The notes: generated by a model not told the origin, from the sequence alone. A DNA stretch of 64,000 bases from Streptomyces flaveolus (GCF_014648815.1 NZ_BMRV01000013.1:1-64000), one strand, 5' to 3'; numbered from the stretch's first letter, positions 26,232-35,619 are shown. Translations and numbers: made by a program.

Positions 26232-26759
26232 TCAGGGGCGGCTGGTGACGCGGGACCCGGCCAGCGGGGTGCGGTGAGTGGGTTCGGCAACCGGGGTGAA
26301 GCCGAACGGGTCGACGCTGAGGTGGATGGTCCAGTGGTCGGGGCCGGTGACCTTGACGACGTCGCCGACGGAGACCGAGCGGATGTCGGAGGGCCACCTC
26401 TGGCCGGTGTGGTCGGGGCCCTGATGGTTGCCGACGGTGAACGCGGCGTCGGCGGCGACCTCGTGGCTGTGGATCCGGTCGGTGGCGTGGAAGACCAGGA
26501 GCAGCGGCGTGCCGTCGGTGTGGGCGGCTACGGCGAGGGGATGGCGGGGCTGGTAGCCGTCGAAGCTGTGCGGGGCGGTGTTCATGAAGACGGTGACGGT
26601 GTACACACCCGGCTCACCGACACCGACAGCGGCGCCGGTGCCAGCGGTGTCGGCAGCGGTCGCGGTGACGTCAGCGGTCACAGCGGAGGTGGTGGTGACA
26701 GGGGCGGCGGCGGTGATGCGGGCGGTCACGGGACGGGGGTAGGTCACAGCAGTCGTCAC
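26232..26759 (-). CDS. Plasmid-type hypothetical protein
   Basis: 175 residues from GTG 26759, which has GGGAG 8 nt upstream. The Thr/Ala-rich N-terminus leads into YTVTVFMNTAPHSFDGYQP. That segment is recurrent in small genes carried by Streptomyces plasmids and integrative elements, together with RSVSVGDVVKVTG and a C-terminal WTIHLSVDPFGFTPV. The biochemical role is not known. It is a marker of the plasmid-derived nature of this part of the window. Confidence 0.7.
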   Translation of the reverse strand: MTTAVTYPRPVTARITAAAPVTTTSAVTADVTATAADTAGTGAAVGVGEPGVYTVTVFMNTAPHSFDGYQPRHPLAVAAHTDGTPLLLVFHATDRIHSHEVAADAAFTVGNHQGPDHTGQRWPSDIRSVSVGDVVKVTGPDHWTIHLSVDPFGFTPVAEPTHRTPLAGSRVTSRP

Positions 26760-27006
26760 AGTCGAACTCCCAACGGAACGGGGATTGACGGGCCAGACCA
26801 TGCGACACCCGGCAGTTAGCCGAGCAAGCAGCGGCCGGGCCACCCCTGCCAGGGCCACAGGCCACCGATCCGTTAACGGCCGTCCGGGCCGGGTTCGATC
26901 AGGTCCTGCGTCGGCGCGGTCACCGGCCCGCCCAACCAGAACGTGAAGGCGCGGAGCTGCAGGTTCGCCCTGCGTGGCGGGGGAAACGGCGACTACGATC
27001 TCGCCC

Positions 27007-27480
27007 ATGGAGACTTCCATGGTGCGGCCAGAGTCCTTGACCGTCCTTCCCGCATGCGTGTGGAGTGACAGCGAGCGGGACGCGATTCGGCTTGGGCATG
27101 TCAGCCGCGCGATGGAGGGCAAGTGGCATGTGGTCTGTGAGGGCGACACCGTCCATCTGCTGAGGAGCTGGACGGGACACCACATCTACCGAGCCGAGTT
27201 CGGCCCAGTGGACGCGTCCGAGGGCAGCGGGTGGCGCATCGTCCGGGCCGAGGCAGAACGAGATCCGGACCGCTACCAGGCTTTCGGAGCGGAGTTCGAC
27301 GCGGTGATGCTGGAACTCGTACTGCGCACCTATGCCCTGTCCGAGCCCGCAGCGGAACTGCGCAGCCTCATGGTCTCGCTGGTCGCCGATGCCACGGGCC
27401 GTACCAACGCTCCCTCCGGCCTGGTGCAGATGAGTCTTCTCGGCATGCGTACAGATCCGCCCTCGGCCGATCGGCCGTGA
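27007..27480 (+). CDS. Hypothetical protein, 157 residues
   Basis: ATG 27007 (METSMVRPESLTVLP). A compact alpha/beta sequence with WHVVCEGDTVHLLRSWTGH followed by YRAEFG, and a C-terminal helical part (LELVLRTYALSEPAAELRSL). There is no signal or membrane segment. Good codon bias and a defined start support a real gene. Function unknown. Confidence 0.65.
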   Translation: METSMVRPESLTVLPACVWSDSERDAIRLGHVSRAMEGKWHVVCEGDTVHLLRSWTGHHIYRAEFGPVDASEGSGWRIVRAEAERDPDRYQAFGAEFDAVMLELVLRTYALSEPAAELRSLMVSLVADATGRTNAPSGLVQMSLLGMRTDPPSADRP

Positions 27481-27721
27481 CCAGGCCTCGCCGCGGTGGT
27501 CGCCCCCGGCCGGAAAGGCGATAGGCGCGTTGCCCCGGGACCGGGGGCCAGAATGGGTTCCGCTTGCGGCAGTTGGCCCGCCGCCAGGCCTTGCCCGCGT
27601 AAGGGTCGGTCGGCATCCCGGCGGCGGGCTCGCACACGTCCAGCGTGGAGATCCCCACGGCCGCAGGGACCGTTCTCCGCTCCATGAGCTCGACGTACTC
27701 CTTAACGCGCTCCGGCTCGTT

Positions 27722-27987
27722 TCATGTCGGGGGAACCATGGGCACGACGAGCTCGTAGAGGTGGGCGTCCGAGCTGACGGCGGTCTCGAAGGTCAGGTAG
27801 TACGGGGTGTGCGGGTGCTGCGGGAGGCCCCAGAACTGATCGATCCCCCACGTCGTGACCTGTGCGCCGCTGAAGTAGTCGCCTTCCTTTTCGGGGATGA
27901 CCAGCCGGGGTTCCACACGCAGGAGCAGTGGCCGGTACCGCCCTGGGTCAGCAGGGCGCCGATGGCATCGCAAAGGGCTGGCGTCAC
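27722..27987 (-). pseudogene. Hypothetical protein fragment with a frameshift
   Basis: VTPALCDAIGALLTQGGTGH in one frame is followed by PRLVIPEKEGDYFSGAQ and PYYLTFETAVSSDAHLYELV in another; the switch is near 27915. Both parts have clean coding character and end at a stop at 27722. The region from 27481 to 28144 otherwise holds only another possible minus-strand scrap (MERRTVPAAVGISTL... from 27685). Confidence 0.45.
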
Positions 27988-28144
27988 CCGCGGTACGTCC
28001 GTAGCCCTGGCCCGACCGCTCGGCGGGACTGGGGCCGGTCTGCTGCCCAGCCGTCTCTTCAGTAGGGTTTTCGCAGCCGCACCCGGTACTCAGAGGTGCG
28101 GGACGGCCGGTGGGCGCGGGTTGACTCGTCAGGGGGAGTTGCAG

Positions 28145-28810
28145 GTGTTTCGGACGGCTCGGGGGTTCGCGGTCGGTGCGGTGATGCTGATGGGGCTCAC
28201 CGCTTGCGGTGGTGGCGGGGAATCCGCGGCCCGCGGTGACAGCACGGCGTCCGCTGACGCGGGCCAGGCGGGCGAGCGAGCCGCCGGCGAAGACCGGGGA
28301 GCGAAGGCACCGGTCGTACTTACCCAGGATCAGGTGCGCAGAGCGCTGGTCGACACGGAGAGTGCCCCGGACGGGTGGGAAGGGTTCGGCGCCGAGATCC
28401 CCGGGCCGGAGGAGTCCCTCAGGACGTGCCGGCAGGACACGGGGACACAGTGCGACGGATTCGTCGCTCTGGGATCGTCTTTCATCCGGCAATCGATTTC
28501 CGGCGGCCAGGTCGTCTTTCGCATCTACGCCTTCGGCACGCCGGGTGACGCGGAGGCGGCGATGAAGGGCTTGGCGGCCAGGGAGCGCAGCAAGGCCGGC
28601 AGCCGGGCCCGTCCCTTGGACGTGCGGCTGGACACGGACGAGACCGATGCGTTCACCGGCCCGGAGACAATGATCGTCACCCGCCTCGGCGGCACGCTGG
28701 TTCGGGTCACGAGCGAGGTTCCTCCGCAGACCGTGCCCTACGCCGATCTTGCCAAGCTCCAGACGGCACGCGTCCGACAGGCGGCCGCGCTGGAGGACGT
28801 CGGTCCGTGA
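28145..28810 (+). CDS. Lipoprotein, unknown function
   Basis: 221 residues from GTG 28145, with AGGGGGAG 5 nt upstream. The signal peptide ends in the lipobox LTAC (VMLMGLTACGGGG), followed by a Gly/Ala/Asp-rich tether. The mature domain (LTQDQVRRALVDTESAPDGW, then QSISGGQVVFRIYAFG, then VTRLGGTLVRVTS) has the alpha/beta pattern of streptomycete cell-surface lipoproteins with a PknH-sensor-like fold; that likeness is tentative. The sequence is complete. Confidence 0.75.
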   Translation: MFRTARGFAVGAVMLMGLTACGGGGESAARGDSTASADAGQAGERAAGEDRGAKAPVVLTQDQVRRALVDTESAPDGWEGFGAEIPGPEESLRTCRQDTGTQCDGFVALGSSFIRQSISGGQVVFRIYAFGTPGDAEAAMKGLAARERSKAGSRARPLDVRLDTDETDAFTGPETMIVTRLGGTLVRVTSEVPPQTVPYADLAKLQTARVRQAAALEDVGP

Positions 28811-29276
28811 TTCCTCCGGTCGGAGACGCGTGGCCAGGTCGGCTGCTTCCTTCGGCGGCATGGACAGCACGCCGTTCTCGGTCATCAGAGCGTGGGACTG
28901 CTGTTGTTCGTAGGGGATGCCGGGCGGGAGGGCGGGGATGTGCCAGTGCAGGTGGGCGTTGCCCTGCCGGCTGCCGAGGGATACAGGTACGTCCGCTCCA
29001 CTCCGCAGACCCCCTCGACGGCAAGTGCGACCCTGCGGACGACCCGCGTGAGCCGCAGGTAGGCCCCTTCATCGAGGTCAAGTACGAGGTGCTCGATGTG
29101 GGCCTTCGGCGCGACAAGCACCTCGCCCCGCACTGTGGGCCACCGGTCCAGGAGCGCCATGTGTTCCTGGTCAAGTCGAGGACCGTCTCGTGCTCGTAGT
29201 CCGAATGCCCTGCCAGGAACGAGCAGACGAAGGACGGCCCGCTTCGCGCGCGGACCGTGCAGACCCCGAGGGCCAC
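28811..29276 (-). pseudogene. HIT-family (histidine triad) protein, frameshifted
   Basis: Homology runs through three frames: SGPSFVCSFLAGHSDYEHET, then HMALLDRWPTVRGEVLVAPK with HIEHLVLDLDE, then GNAHLHWHIPALPPG. The last contains the HxHxH catalytic triad motif of nucleotide-binding hydrolases. Indels near 29185 and 28975 break the gene. The last frame runs on antisense into the lipoprotein gene without a natural stop, so the 3' end is also lost. Confidence 0.7.
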
Positions 29277-29356
29277 GGGCCCGGCCCTCGGGGGTCATTT
29301 ACACTCCCCCCGCCACCCTGACGGCGTCCGAGACGCACACCCCGACCACCTTCCGT

Positions 29357-30160
29357 TCACCCCAGTACGACCGCCACCGCCAGCGCGCCCACCAGGGAGT
29401 CGATCCGGTCCAGCAGTCCTCCGGCTCCCGCCAGCCATCGACCGGAGTCCTTGACCCCGGCACCGCGCTTGACGAGGGACTCCACCAGGTCGCCCGCCGG
29501 TCCGCCCACGGCCACCGCGACCGCCGTCTGCCAGCTCCACGCCGACAGCAGTGCGAGTACGGCACAACCCGCGGCCGCGCCGCACAGCGTGCCACTCCAC
29601 CGCTTGGCCGGAGACAGCCGCGACAGCAGCGGCCCACCCAACCGCTGCCCGGCGAAGTACGCGACCACGTCGGCGATCGACACTGCGGCGAACAGCGCCA
29701 GACCGAGCGCGCCCAGCGGCGCCAGGGCGGCCAGCACCCCCAACCAGAGCAAGCCGAGCAGACCCGTGCCGAGCCGCCGCAGCCCGTCGTCGGCATCGCC
29801 GCTCACCAGTAGCACGGCGCCCAGGGCCAGCGCCCCGGCACCCACCACCCGGCCTACCTGATCGGGCGCCCACGCGGCCGTGACGATCAGAGCCATCACG
29901 GCCGACGCCAGCACCGCCTGGTCAGGGCGGGGAAGCCGGGCCAATGCCCCGAATTCCAGCACCGCGACCACCGCGACGACTCCGGCAAGCAGCGCGATCC
30001 CAGGCCGCCCCCACCAGAACGCGGCCGTCACCAGCGGCACGCCCGCCGCCCACGCACACCACCGGGTGACCAACTCCCTTCGCCGTGTTGCCCCCACCGC
30101 CATGCCACTCACCAGCAGAGCACCGCCCAGCCACGGTGCCAGCGCGGCGACTGAGGTCAC
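29357..30160 (-). CDS. CdsA-like membrane cytidylyltransferase
   Basis: 267 residues from GTG 30160, which overlaps the stop of the upstream gene (GTGA). Six to eight hydrophobic helices are followed by the CDP-diglyceride synthase signature: SPAKRWSG (residues about 190-197) and GDLVESLVKRGAGVKD with its metal-binding Asp residues. CdsA makes CDP-activated lipids from CTP and phosphatidate. Here the coupling to an acyltransferase-aminotransferase gene suggests a specialised lipid rather than housekeeping phospholipid synthesis; that part is inference. Confidence 0.85.
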   Translation of the reverse strand: MTSVAALAPWLGGALLVSGMAVGATRRRELVTRWCAWAAGVPLVTAAFWWGRPGIALLAGVVAVVAVLEFGALARLPRPDQAVLASAVMALIVTAAWAPDQVGRVVGAGALALGAVLLVSGDADDGLRRLGTGLLGLLWLGVLAALAPLGALGLALFAAVSIADVVAYFAGQRLGGPLLSRLSPAKRWSGTLCGAAAGCAVLALLSAWSWQTAVAVAVGGPAGDLVESLVKRGAGVKDSGRWLAGAGGLLDRIDSLVGALAVAVVLG

Positions 30161-31914
30161 TGCGCTGCCCCGATGGTCGACAACGTGCGCTTGCGCGTGG
30201 ACAGGTCGTTGAGGGCGGCTCTGAAGGCACCCACGATGCGGGCGTTCTCACCGGTGTCGCGGACCGCGACACGCACGGTGCGGCCTTCGTACGCCGACGA
30301 GAGAGGTGACAGGTCCCGCAGGTATACACCGTGTCGCTGGCATTCCGTGACCAGGGACGCGGCGCTCGGTCCGCCCCAAGGCAGAGTAAGGGTGAGGAAG
30401 TTGGCCACCGACTCCTCGACCGTGACCAAGTCGTCCACAGCGGCCAAGTCCGCGGCGAGCTGCGTACGCAGCTCGTGCGTGCGCTGCAACCGACCGGCGT
30501 AGTAGCCCGGATCGCGCAGCGCCGCCACCGCCGCGAGCTGGGCCGGCAGGCTCACCGCCCACGGTGGCGTCCACCGGCGCAGCTCCGCCGCCGTCCCAGG
30601 TTCGGCCACCAGGTACGCAGCCCGCACGCCGGACAGGGCGTACGTCTTCGACATCGAGGTGCAGACCACCACATGCGGATCCCGCGCGGCGAGCAGGGCG
30701 AGTGACTCGGACGGATCGACGTAGCCGAGGTACGCCTCGTCGATCCACCACCGGGTGTGGGCAGGCGCCGCGTCGATCACCGCGGCCAGCTCGGCGGCGG
30801 GTGTGTGGCGGCCGGTCGGATTGTTCGGGTTGACCACGACCACGAGGTCGTATGAGCCGTCCGCGACGACCGCCGACAACCTCTCCGGATCGATGCGCCA
30901 GTCCTCCTCGCGCCGCAGCCGGAACCGGTCCACGCGGCAGCCGATCACCCGCTCCGTGACGTGGGCGTACTCGCCGTAGCCCGGGTCCATCAGCAGGACC
31001 CGGCTCGCCGGCGTCAGCCACCGGCCGAAGGCCTGGAAGATCAGGTCGGAGGAGCCGGAGCCGACAGCGAGCGTCTGCGGGGGCAGGTCGCGGACCGAGG
31101 CGAGCTCCGCGAGCAAGCCCTCCGCACCGGTAGGGGGAGAGGTGCGGGCGATCCAGCCGGCGTCCCCGGTGAGGGCGGCGTGTGCGGCGGGGGCCGGCGG
31201 GAACCATGCGTCGAGCACATCGGCCGTGACCACCTCGCGACGCCGTTCAAGCGTGCGGAAGTCCGCCCCGATCGCGGTGAACGAGGCACCGCCGTGCTCG
31301 CAGCCGTCGGGCCCGGGCGCGAACGGAGTATCCAGTTGCCAGTCCACGCCGGCAGCCAAGCGCGCGAGGGCCGCGGCATGCCGTCCTGTCGCACAGCGGG
31401 ACAGCTCCGTCACCTCCCCCGTCAGCACCTCGAAGTCGACTGCACCGCTGCGGACGGTGCGGCCGGCTGGACACAGGCCCGCCGCACGGTACATGCCGAT
31501 CAGGTCGGAGCGGCCCATGGCCACCACGTGCCGTCCGCCCCGGGAGACGATCCAGCGCAGTGCCGCGTACATCAAAAAGACGCCTGCCGCGCTGGAGCGG
31601 GCCTGCGGCTCGACGGTGAGCAGCCGCACCTCGAAGACGTCGGGACCGTCCAGCAGCGGAAGTTCGGCCCGGGTCAGGTACTTGTCCAGCCCGTACCGTC
31701 CCACCCACGGCGGCGTCATGCTCACGAATCCGACTCGCTCCGCATCCCGCGCCGCGACCAGATAGACGTTGTGACCGTCCAACCCGTCGACCAGTCGCCC
31801 CTCGCTGTTGCGCGGGTGCTGGCCGAGCTCCTCCGCGTAGACACGGTGCCGGAGTTCATGGATCCACACCATGTCGTCGGCGTCGGCGGAGCGCAGAGTG
31901 AGCGGACGGCTCAT
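30157..31914 (-). CDS. Fused GNAT/acyl-amino-acid-synthase-like and PLP aminotransferase
   Basis: 585 residues from ATG 31914, with GAAGAGG 5 nt upstream. Residues 1-170 look like a GNAT fold close to N-acyl amino acid synthases and LuxI-type enzymes (IHELRHRVYAEELGQHP, VFEVRLLTVEPQARSS, YRAAGLCPAG). Residues about 200-585 are a class I/II fold-type I aminotransferase of the histidinol-phosphate group: NPNNPTG at 362-368, Asp392 in IDEAYLGY, Lys423 in TSMSKTYALSG for the Schiff base, and a C-terminal RVAVRD Arg. The gene is first in an operon with the CdsA-like gene. A plausible role is making an acylated amino compound or head group; no substrate can be read from sequence. Confidence 0.85.
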   Translation of the reverse strand: MSRPLTLRSADADDMVWIHELRHRVYAEELGQHPRNSEGRLVDGLDGHNVYLVAARDAERVGFVSMTPPWVGRYGLDKYLTRAELPLLDGPDVFEVRLLTVEPQARSSAAGVFLMYAALRWIVSRGGRHVVAMGRSDLIGMYRAAGLCPAGRTVRSGAVDFEVLTGEVTELSRCATGRHAAALARLAAGVDWQLDTPFAPGPDGCEHGGASFTAIGADFRTLERRREVVTADVLDAWFPPAPAAHAALTGDAGWIARTSPPTGAEGLLAELASVRDLPPQTLAVGSGSSDLIFQAFGRWLTPASRVLLMDPGYGEYAHVTERVIGCRVDRFRLRREEDWRIDPERLSAVVADGSYDLVVVVNPNNPTGRHTPAAELAAVIDAAPAHTRWWIDEAYLGYVDPSESLALLAARDPHVVVCTSMSKTYALSGVRAAYLVAEPGTAAELRRWTPPWAVSLPAQLAAVAALRDPGYYAGRLQRTHELRTQLAADLAAVDDLVTVEESVANFLTLTLPWGGPSAASLVTECQRHGVYLRDLSPLSSAYEGRTVRVAVRDTGENARIVGAFRAALNDLSTRKRTLSTIGAAQ

Positions 31915-32098
31915 CGGAACCTCTTCGGTCGGGACCAAGGCGGTTCAGTGTGACGTCGGCCGATCTCGGTAGGTCAGGGTAGGACAGCTCGGACGGCCTG
32001 AGTACGCGTACTCAGGCGGTGAGTCGCTCGACTGCCACTGAAGCCATTGGCGTGTTCGGGTACCCAGGCGGGCTGCACGGAAGTGCTGCTCCTGGTCG

Positions 32099-32640
32099 TC
32101 AGAAGGTCGGTCCACGCCGCGACGCAGTGACCAGCTCAGCCACCGTGGCCAGCTTCTTGCGTGGTCTGCCCGGTCCGCCGCGCAAGCGCTCGGCCCGGTC
32201 GATGACCACCATGCCACGCGCGTCGACGAGGCGCGGTGCTCGGCGTCGGGCCAGCGGCAGGAAAGATTCCACCGAGTGGGCGGGCGGCGCAAGGACGTCG
32301 GCGACAGCGTCGGTGAGCAGGCTGCTGACCGTTTTGGCGGCACGCCTGGCTGGCGCCGATGCCTCCCGACGAACCGCGCTTTACCCATCCGACGACCCCG
32401 GCAGACTCCGGCGACCCGGCCCGCGTCGTGCGGAACGGTTTTCGTCACCTCGTCGAACAGCAACCCTGCCGCAGGTACCGGACCACCACGACAACGGCAG
32501 CGTCTGCCTAACCCCACCCCTCGCCGCAGGCAACTCTTCGACCCGCAACACGCGGGCCCTTGGTCGCGCCGCGCAGGTAGCGGACGGGAGCCAGTACGGC
32601 CCTCGCCTACCGAGGTGTCGCCGGGCCTCCGATTATCCAG
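32099..32640 (-). pseudogene. FprA-type ferredoxin-NADP reductase, 3' relic
   Basis: Pieces in three minus-strand frames follow the order of this adrenodoxin-reductase-like family: LLFDEVTKTVPHDAGRVAGV, WVKRGSSGGIGASQA (family GWIKRGPSGVIGTN), then AKTVSSLLTDAVADVL, LVDARGMVVIDRAERLRG and GRPRKKLATVAELV to a TGA. At least two indels separate them, and the N-terminal FAD part is missing. It lies just upstream of, and on the same strand as, the aminotransferase operon, and may once have belonged to it. No promoter is evident in 31915-32098. Confidence 0.65.
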
Positions 32641-32897
32641 CGGTCTGCTCCCTGCACCCGCAGGGATGGTCCCGGCCGCCGGCTGGAGACGGATTTCGAT
32701 GTCGGGATGTTGGCGGTATCCGGCGGTGGCTTCGTTAACTTGTGAGGACAGCGTTTGTCGACGAGCTTCAACGGCGATAAGTGGCCAGGGAGCCCGCGAG
32801 TGTTCACGGGAAATGAGGGCACTTCGGGAGATCTGGTGTGATTCCTGTCGGTGCTCTGAAGGCGCGGTTCGGTTCAACCGAAGGAGGCAACCGCTTG

Positions 32898-32918
32898 TGT
32901 CTCCAGTAGGGGGAGACA
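32898..32918. promoter_or_regulatory. Inverted repeat before the truncated MerR gene
   Basis: TGTCTCC and GGAGACA flank a 7-nt centre (AGTAGGG), 15 bp before ATG 32933. Its placement and length fit a MerR-family operator, presumably for autoregulation. Confidence 0.5.
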
Positions 32919-32932
32919 GCAGGGTGGAGCAC

Positions 32933-33207
32933 ATGAACGGCGACGCGCTCTACGCGATTGGTGACCTTGCGCGGCGAACCGGGCTGACGGTGAAGACCAT
33001 TCGGTTCTACTCCGACGCGGGGATCGTGCCGCCGACCGACCGAAGCCCGGCCGGTTACCGCCTCTACGACATCGACGCCGTCACACGTCTCGACTTCGTG
33101 CGCACCCTGCGCGAACTCGGGCTGGGCCTTCCCGCCATCAGGAAGGTGCTCGACCGGGAAGCCTCGGTACCCGAGGTGGCGGCGGCACACGCCGACGCGG
33201 CACTCCA
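32933..33207 (+). pseudogene. MerR-family regulator, C-terminus lost
   Basis: ATG 32933 or GTG 32924. The DNA-binding domain is complete: YAIGDLARRTGLTVKTIRFY, DRSPAGYRLYDIDAVTRLDF, and LRELGLGLPAIRKVL. After EVAAAHADAAL the coding sequence breaks at about 33207 and joins antisense sequence of another relic. The effector domain is gone. It resembles TipA-type regulators at the N-terminus. Confidence 0.75.
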
Positions 33208-33605
33208 TCCCAGGTCCGGGCTTTGCGGTGTGGTGGTGCTGCGCTTATGGAGCCAGTCGGCGAGCTGCCGGGTGACGCGGACCTCATCCGTGTCGTGCAG
33301 GAGCCAGGCAACAGCGAGTTCACCCGGCGTGTGTTCGCGCAGACCGTCGGGGCCGGTGGTGACGATGGCCAGCGGGCGGGCGCCGGTGTCCAGGTCCAGC
33401 CAGCGGCGCAGCGCCTCCTCGCGGCCGTAGACGACCTCCTGAACGGTGATACGGGCAGGGTCGAAGCCGGGACGGGCGATGCCCGTCTCACCGAGCCGGG
33501 GAGGCTCCGACTCGGGCCCGCCCACACCAGGGCATACGCGTCCGCTCCCTGCCCGGACAGCCACGGACCGAACTCACCAGGCGGGGGCGCGCTCTGCTCA
33601 CTCAT
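33208..33605 (-). pseudogene. Hypothetical protein, frameshifted and 3'-truncated
   Basis: ATG 33605 starts MSEQSAPPPGEFGPWLSGQG. After about 28 codons the frame changes near 33510 and continues PRLGETGIARPGFDPARI, EEALRRWLDLDTGARPLAIV and DTDEVRVTRQLADWL up to the junction with the MerR fragment at 33208. The family is not recognised. The 230 bp from 33700 to 33936 contain two imperfect 28-bp copies (33705-33732 and 33747-33774) and no gene. Confidence 0.5.
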
Positions 33606-33936
33606 CCACGGGGCCTTCTGCTCGAACGGCGGGGGCACGCCGCACAGACCCGGGGACGGCGGCTGAGGAGCAGACTGCCCGCACCGGGGACAGCCGCTGA
33701 CCCGGTGAGCAGCGGCGTTCCGCCCGGCGGGAGGGGTGCGGTGCCGGTCAGCAGCAGCGTTCCGCGAGGCGGGACGGGTCCAGCGCGGACGATGTGGCTC
33801 CGCGGTTGTGCGTGCGCGTACTCAGGGGCAGCACAGCCTTCAGGGCCACGGTCAGGTGCTTACCGGGCCGACGCCGGGCCGGAACGGACCCGGGCGCGGA
33901 ACTGACAGCGGCCGGCACATGGGCGCCGCGCTCGGC

Positions 33937-34467
33937 CTACCAAGGTCCCGGCTCGCCGTCGGTGACGAATCGTGTCAGGGACGCTTCCAGCAGCTCCAGG
34001 AAGTGCCGTAGGCCACCGGCGACTTGGTCGAACTCCGGCTCGTCCAGCGACGGGTCCCGGGTCCGGTGCACCTTCCCGTCGCGGGTTGCGACGTAGGACA
34101 GGCCGCCTCCGTTCGAACCGATGACCAGGCCCAGAGCCTCCGGACCCGTGCCGACGTCGACCGTGCCGAACTCCTGAAGCCTCCGAAGAGCGTCGCCGGC
34201 CGAGTCGAGGAAGATGCCGTTGCCGACATCGGGCCAGACGAGGCCGCCGATGCTGTCGTAGAAGGCGGCAAGGTCAGCCGGGATGCGGCCAGCGCGAGCC
34301 AGCGCGCGAGCAGCGGCCTGGTCACCGCAGCTGGCAGGCCGGACCTCGTTGACGCCAGGAGGAAAGCCGTGACGGCGCTCGAAGTCCGCTGTCATGGCCG
34401 CAAGGGCCTGGGAGACTCTGCCTGTCCACGCGGCCAGCCAGGTGGACAACATCGACGATGCGCTCAT
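33937..34467 (-). CDS. SMI1/KNR4 (SUKH) family protein
   Basis: 176 residues from ATG 34467. The SUKH pattern is clear: IPADLAAFYDSIGGLVWP, then FLDSAGDALRRLQEFGTV, a central beta stretch (ALGLVIGSNGGGLSYVATRDG) and a C-terminal helix (FDQVAGGLRHFLELLEASL). SUKH proteins often serve as immunity proteins against toxins delivered by neighbours. No toxin gene is recognisable next to it, so it may be an orphan. Confidence 0.75.
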   Translation of the reverse strand: MSASSMLSTWLAAWTGRVSQALAAMTADFERRHGFPPGVNEVRPASCGDQAAARALARAGRIPADLAAFYDSIGGLVWPDVGNGIFLDSAGDALRRLQEFGTVDVGTGPEALGLVIGSNGGGLSYVATRDGKVHRTRDPSLDEPEFDQVAGGLRHFLELLEASLTRFVTDGEPGPW

Positions 34468-34550
34468 GAGGCCGGATCATGGCAGGCGCCACGGACAGGC
34501 CACCGCAAGCTCCAAGGCTTCGTCCTTGTCCATAGCTGGGGCCGGGCCCT

Positions 34551-35027
34551 TCAGCGTCCCTGCCCGGACCTGCGGCGGCCCGAGCGCTGAGAGGTACGCC
34601 GGGAGCGCCGCACGGAAGCCAAAGCCGCATCGTCGGCGCCCAAGGCGGCCGGTGAGGAGAAGCCTCCGGCGACGACCGGCCGCGTGGGGGCCAGCGCCTG
34701 CGCCTGCACGGCCTGTGCGGCCTGCGCGCGGTCGGGGGTGCGGCGGGGGCGTTCGGCCCGGGCGAGGACGGTGGCGTTGGGGATGAGCGGGGCGCAGGTT
34801 TCGCAGACTTCTTCGACGCTCCAGACGCGGCGCATGACGGGGTCGTGGCGCAGGATCATGAGGACGGCGCCGGCGCAGTGCGTCTTGGTGTCGGGGTGGG
34901 CGCCGCAGTGCTGGGAGCCGCAGTGGCACCAGGCGTTGGGGCGGACGGTGGCCGCCTTCGCGTGGGCAGCGGCGTGCCGGGCGGCGAAGACTCGCAGAGC
35001 GGCGAGATCGTCGGAGCGGGCCGGCAT
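34551..35027 (-). CDS. Plasmid-type Cys-rich hypothetical protein
   Basis: ATG 35027 (MPARSDDLAALRVFAARHAA). A Cys/His cluster CHCGSQHCGAHPDTKTHC at about residues 35-52, and CETCAP further on, could bind zinc. RHDPVMRRVWSVEEVCETCA is typical of a family found on Streptomyces plasmids. The C-terminus is Ala/Arg-rich and low in complexity. Function unknown; it marks mobile-element ancestry. Confidence 0.65.
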   Translation of the reverse strand: MPARSDDLAALRVFAARHAAAHAKAATVRPNAWCHCGSQHCGAHPDTKTHCAGAVLMILRHDPVMRRVWSVEEVCETCAPLIPNATVLARAERPRRTPDRAQAAQAVQAQALAPTRPVVAGGFSSPAALGADDAALASVRRSRRTSQRSGRRRSGQGR

Positions 35028-35049
35028 CCGACAGGCAGCGGTACTGCAC

Positions 35050-35300
35050 GTGACCGAGGCAGCGGTATTCTCCGAGCGGATCAGCGGGGACGAGGACCGC
35101 CGCGACTTCGACTGGGACTGGTGCTCGGACGTCCTGTTTGAGGACCACGATGTGCTGATGCTGTTCGACGCCTCTCTCGACGGGATCGAGGACAGCACCA
35201 ACTAGATCAACCAGGCCCTCGGCCTGACCAGTCTGGCCCCCGCCGACTGGTTCGTGCCCTTCCGCCCGGGACAGGCCCGCAATGCCGGTCGCGGGTTTCG
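35050..35300 (+). pseudogene. Hypothetical plasmid-type gene broken by an in-frame TAG
   Basis: GTG 35050 gives 51 codons (VTEAAVFSERISGDEDRRDF, then SDVLFEDHDVLMLFDASLDG) ending at TAG 35203-35205. The same frame continues with INQALGLTSLAPADWFVPF and GQARNAGRGFRH. That is how intact family members of roughly 85 residues end. A single nonsense codon therefore interrupts the gene. It is divergent from the gene at 34551-35027. Confidence 0.6.
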
Positions 35301-35619
35301 CCACGGAGCCGGTGTGCGACGGCGCCCGGCAGCTGCCGTCACCGCGTCGTTGCCCAGGCGGTGGTTCGGGTGGACGGCCTTCAGCGGCTGGCCGCCGACC
35401 CGACGGCGCGTGTCGGCCACAGCGGAGTGCCGGCGGGCTGCTGCGGCTCGGTCAGGCGCCTGTCCGACCTGCCGTGAGCGGCAGGGCCCGGACGTAGCGC
35501 CGCAGCGGTGGCCGGGTCGTGGCCTGTCGGTGTGGAGGGGGCGGTGCGGCGGGAGGGGCGTGATGCGGCGTCGGCGGGGTGCTGGGCTGCGGAAGTTGCG
35601 TCCGGGGGGCGGGAGGTTG

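Noticed and set aside
25796-26290. Cys-containing minus-strand frame suggestive of a WhiB protein
   Set aside because: Cys spacing does not fit C-x2-C-x5-C and the sequence is Pro/Arg low-complexity.
30961-31953. Plus-strand open frame of 330 codons
   Set aside because: Antisense to the aminotransferase fusion, Arg/His/Gln-rich, no homology signature.
33705-33774. Two imperfect 28-bp direct copies, considered as a CRISPR-like or iteron array
   Set aside because: Only two copies with several mismatches and no spacer regularity.
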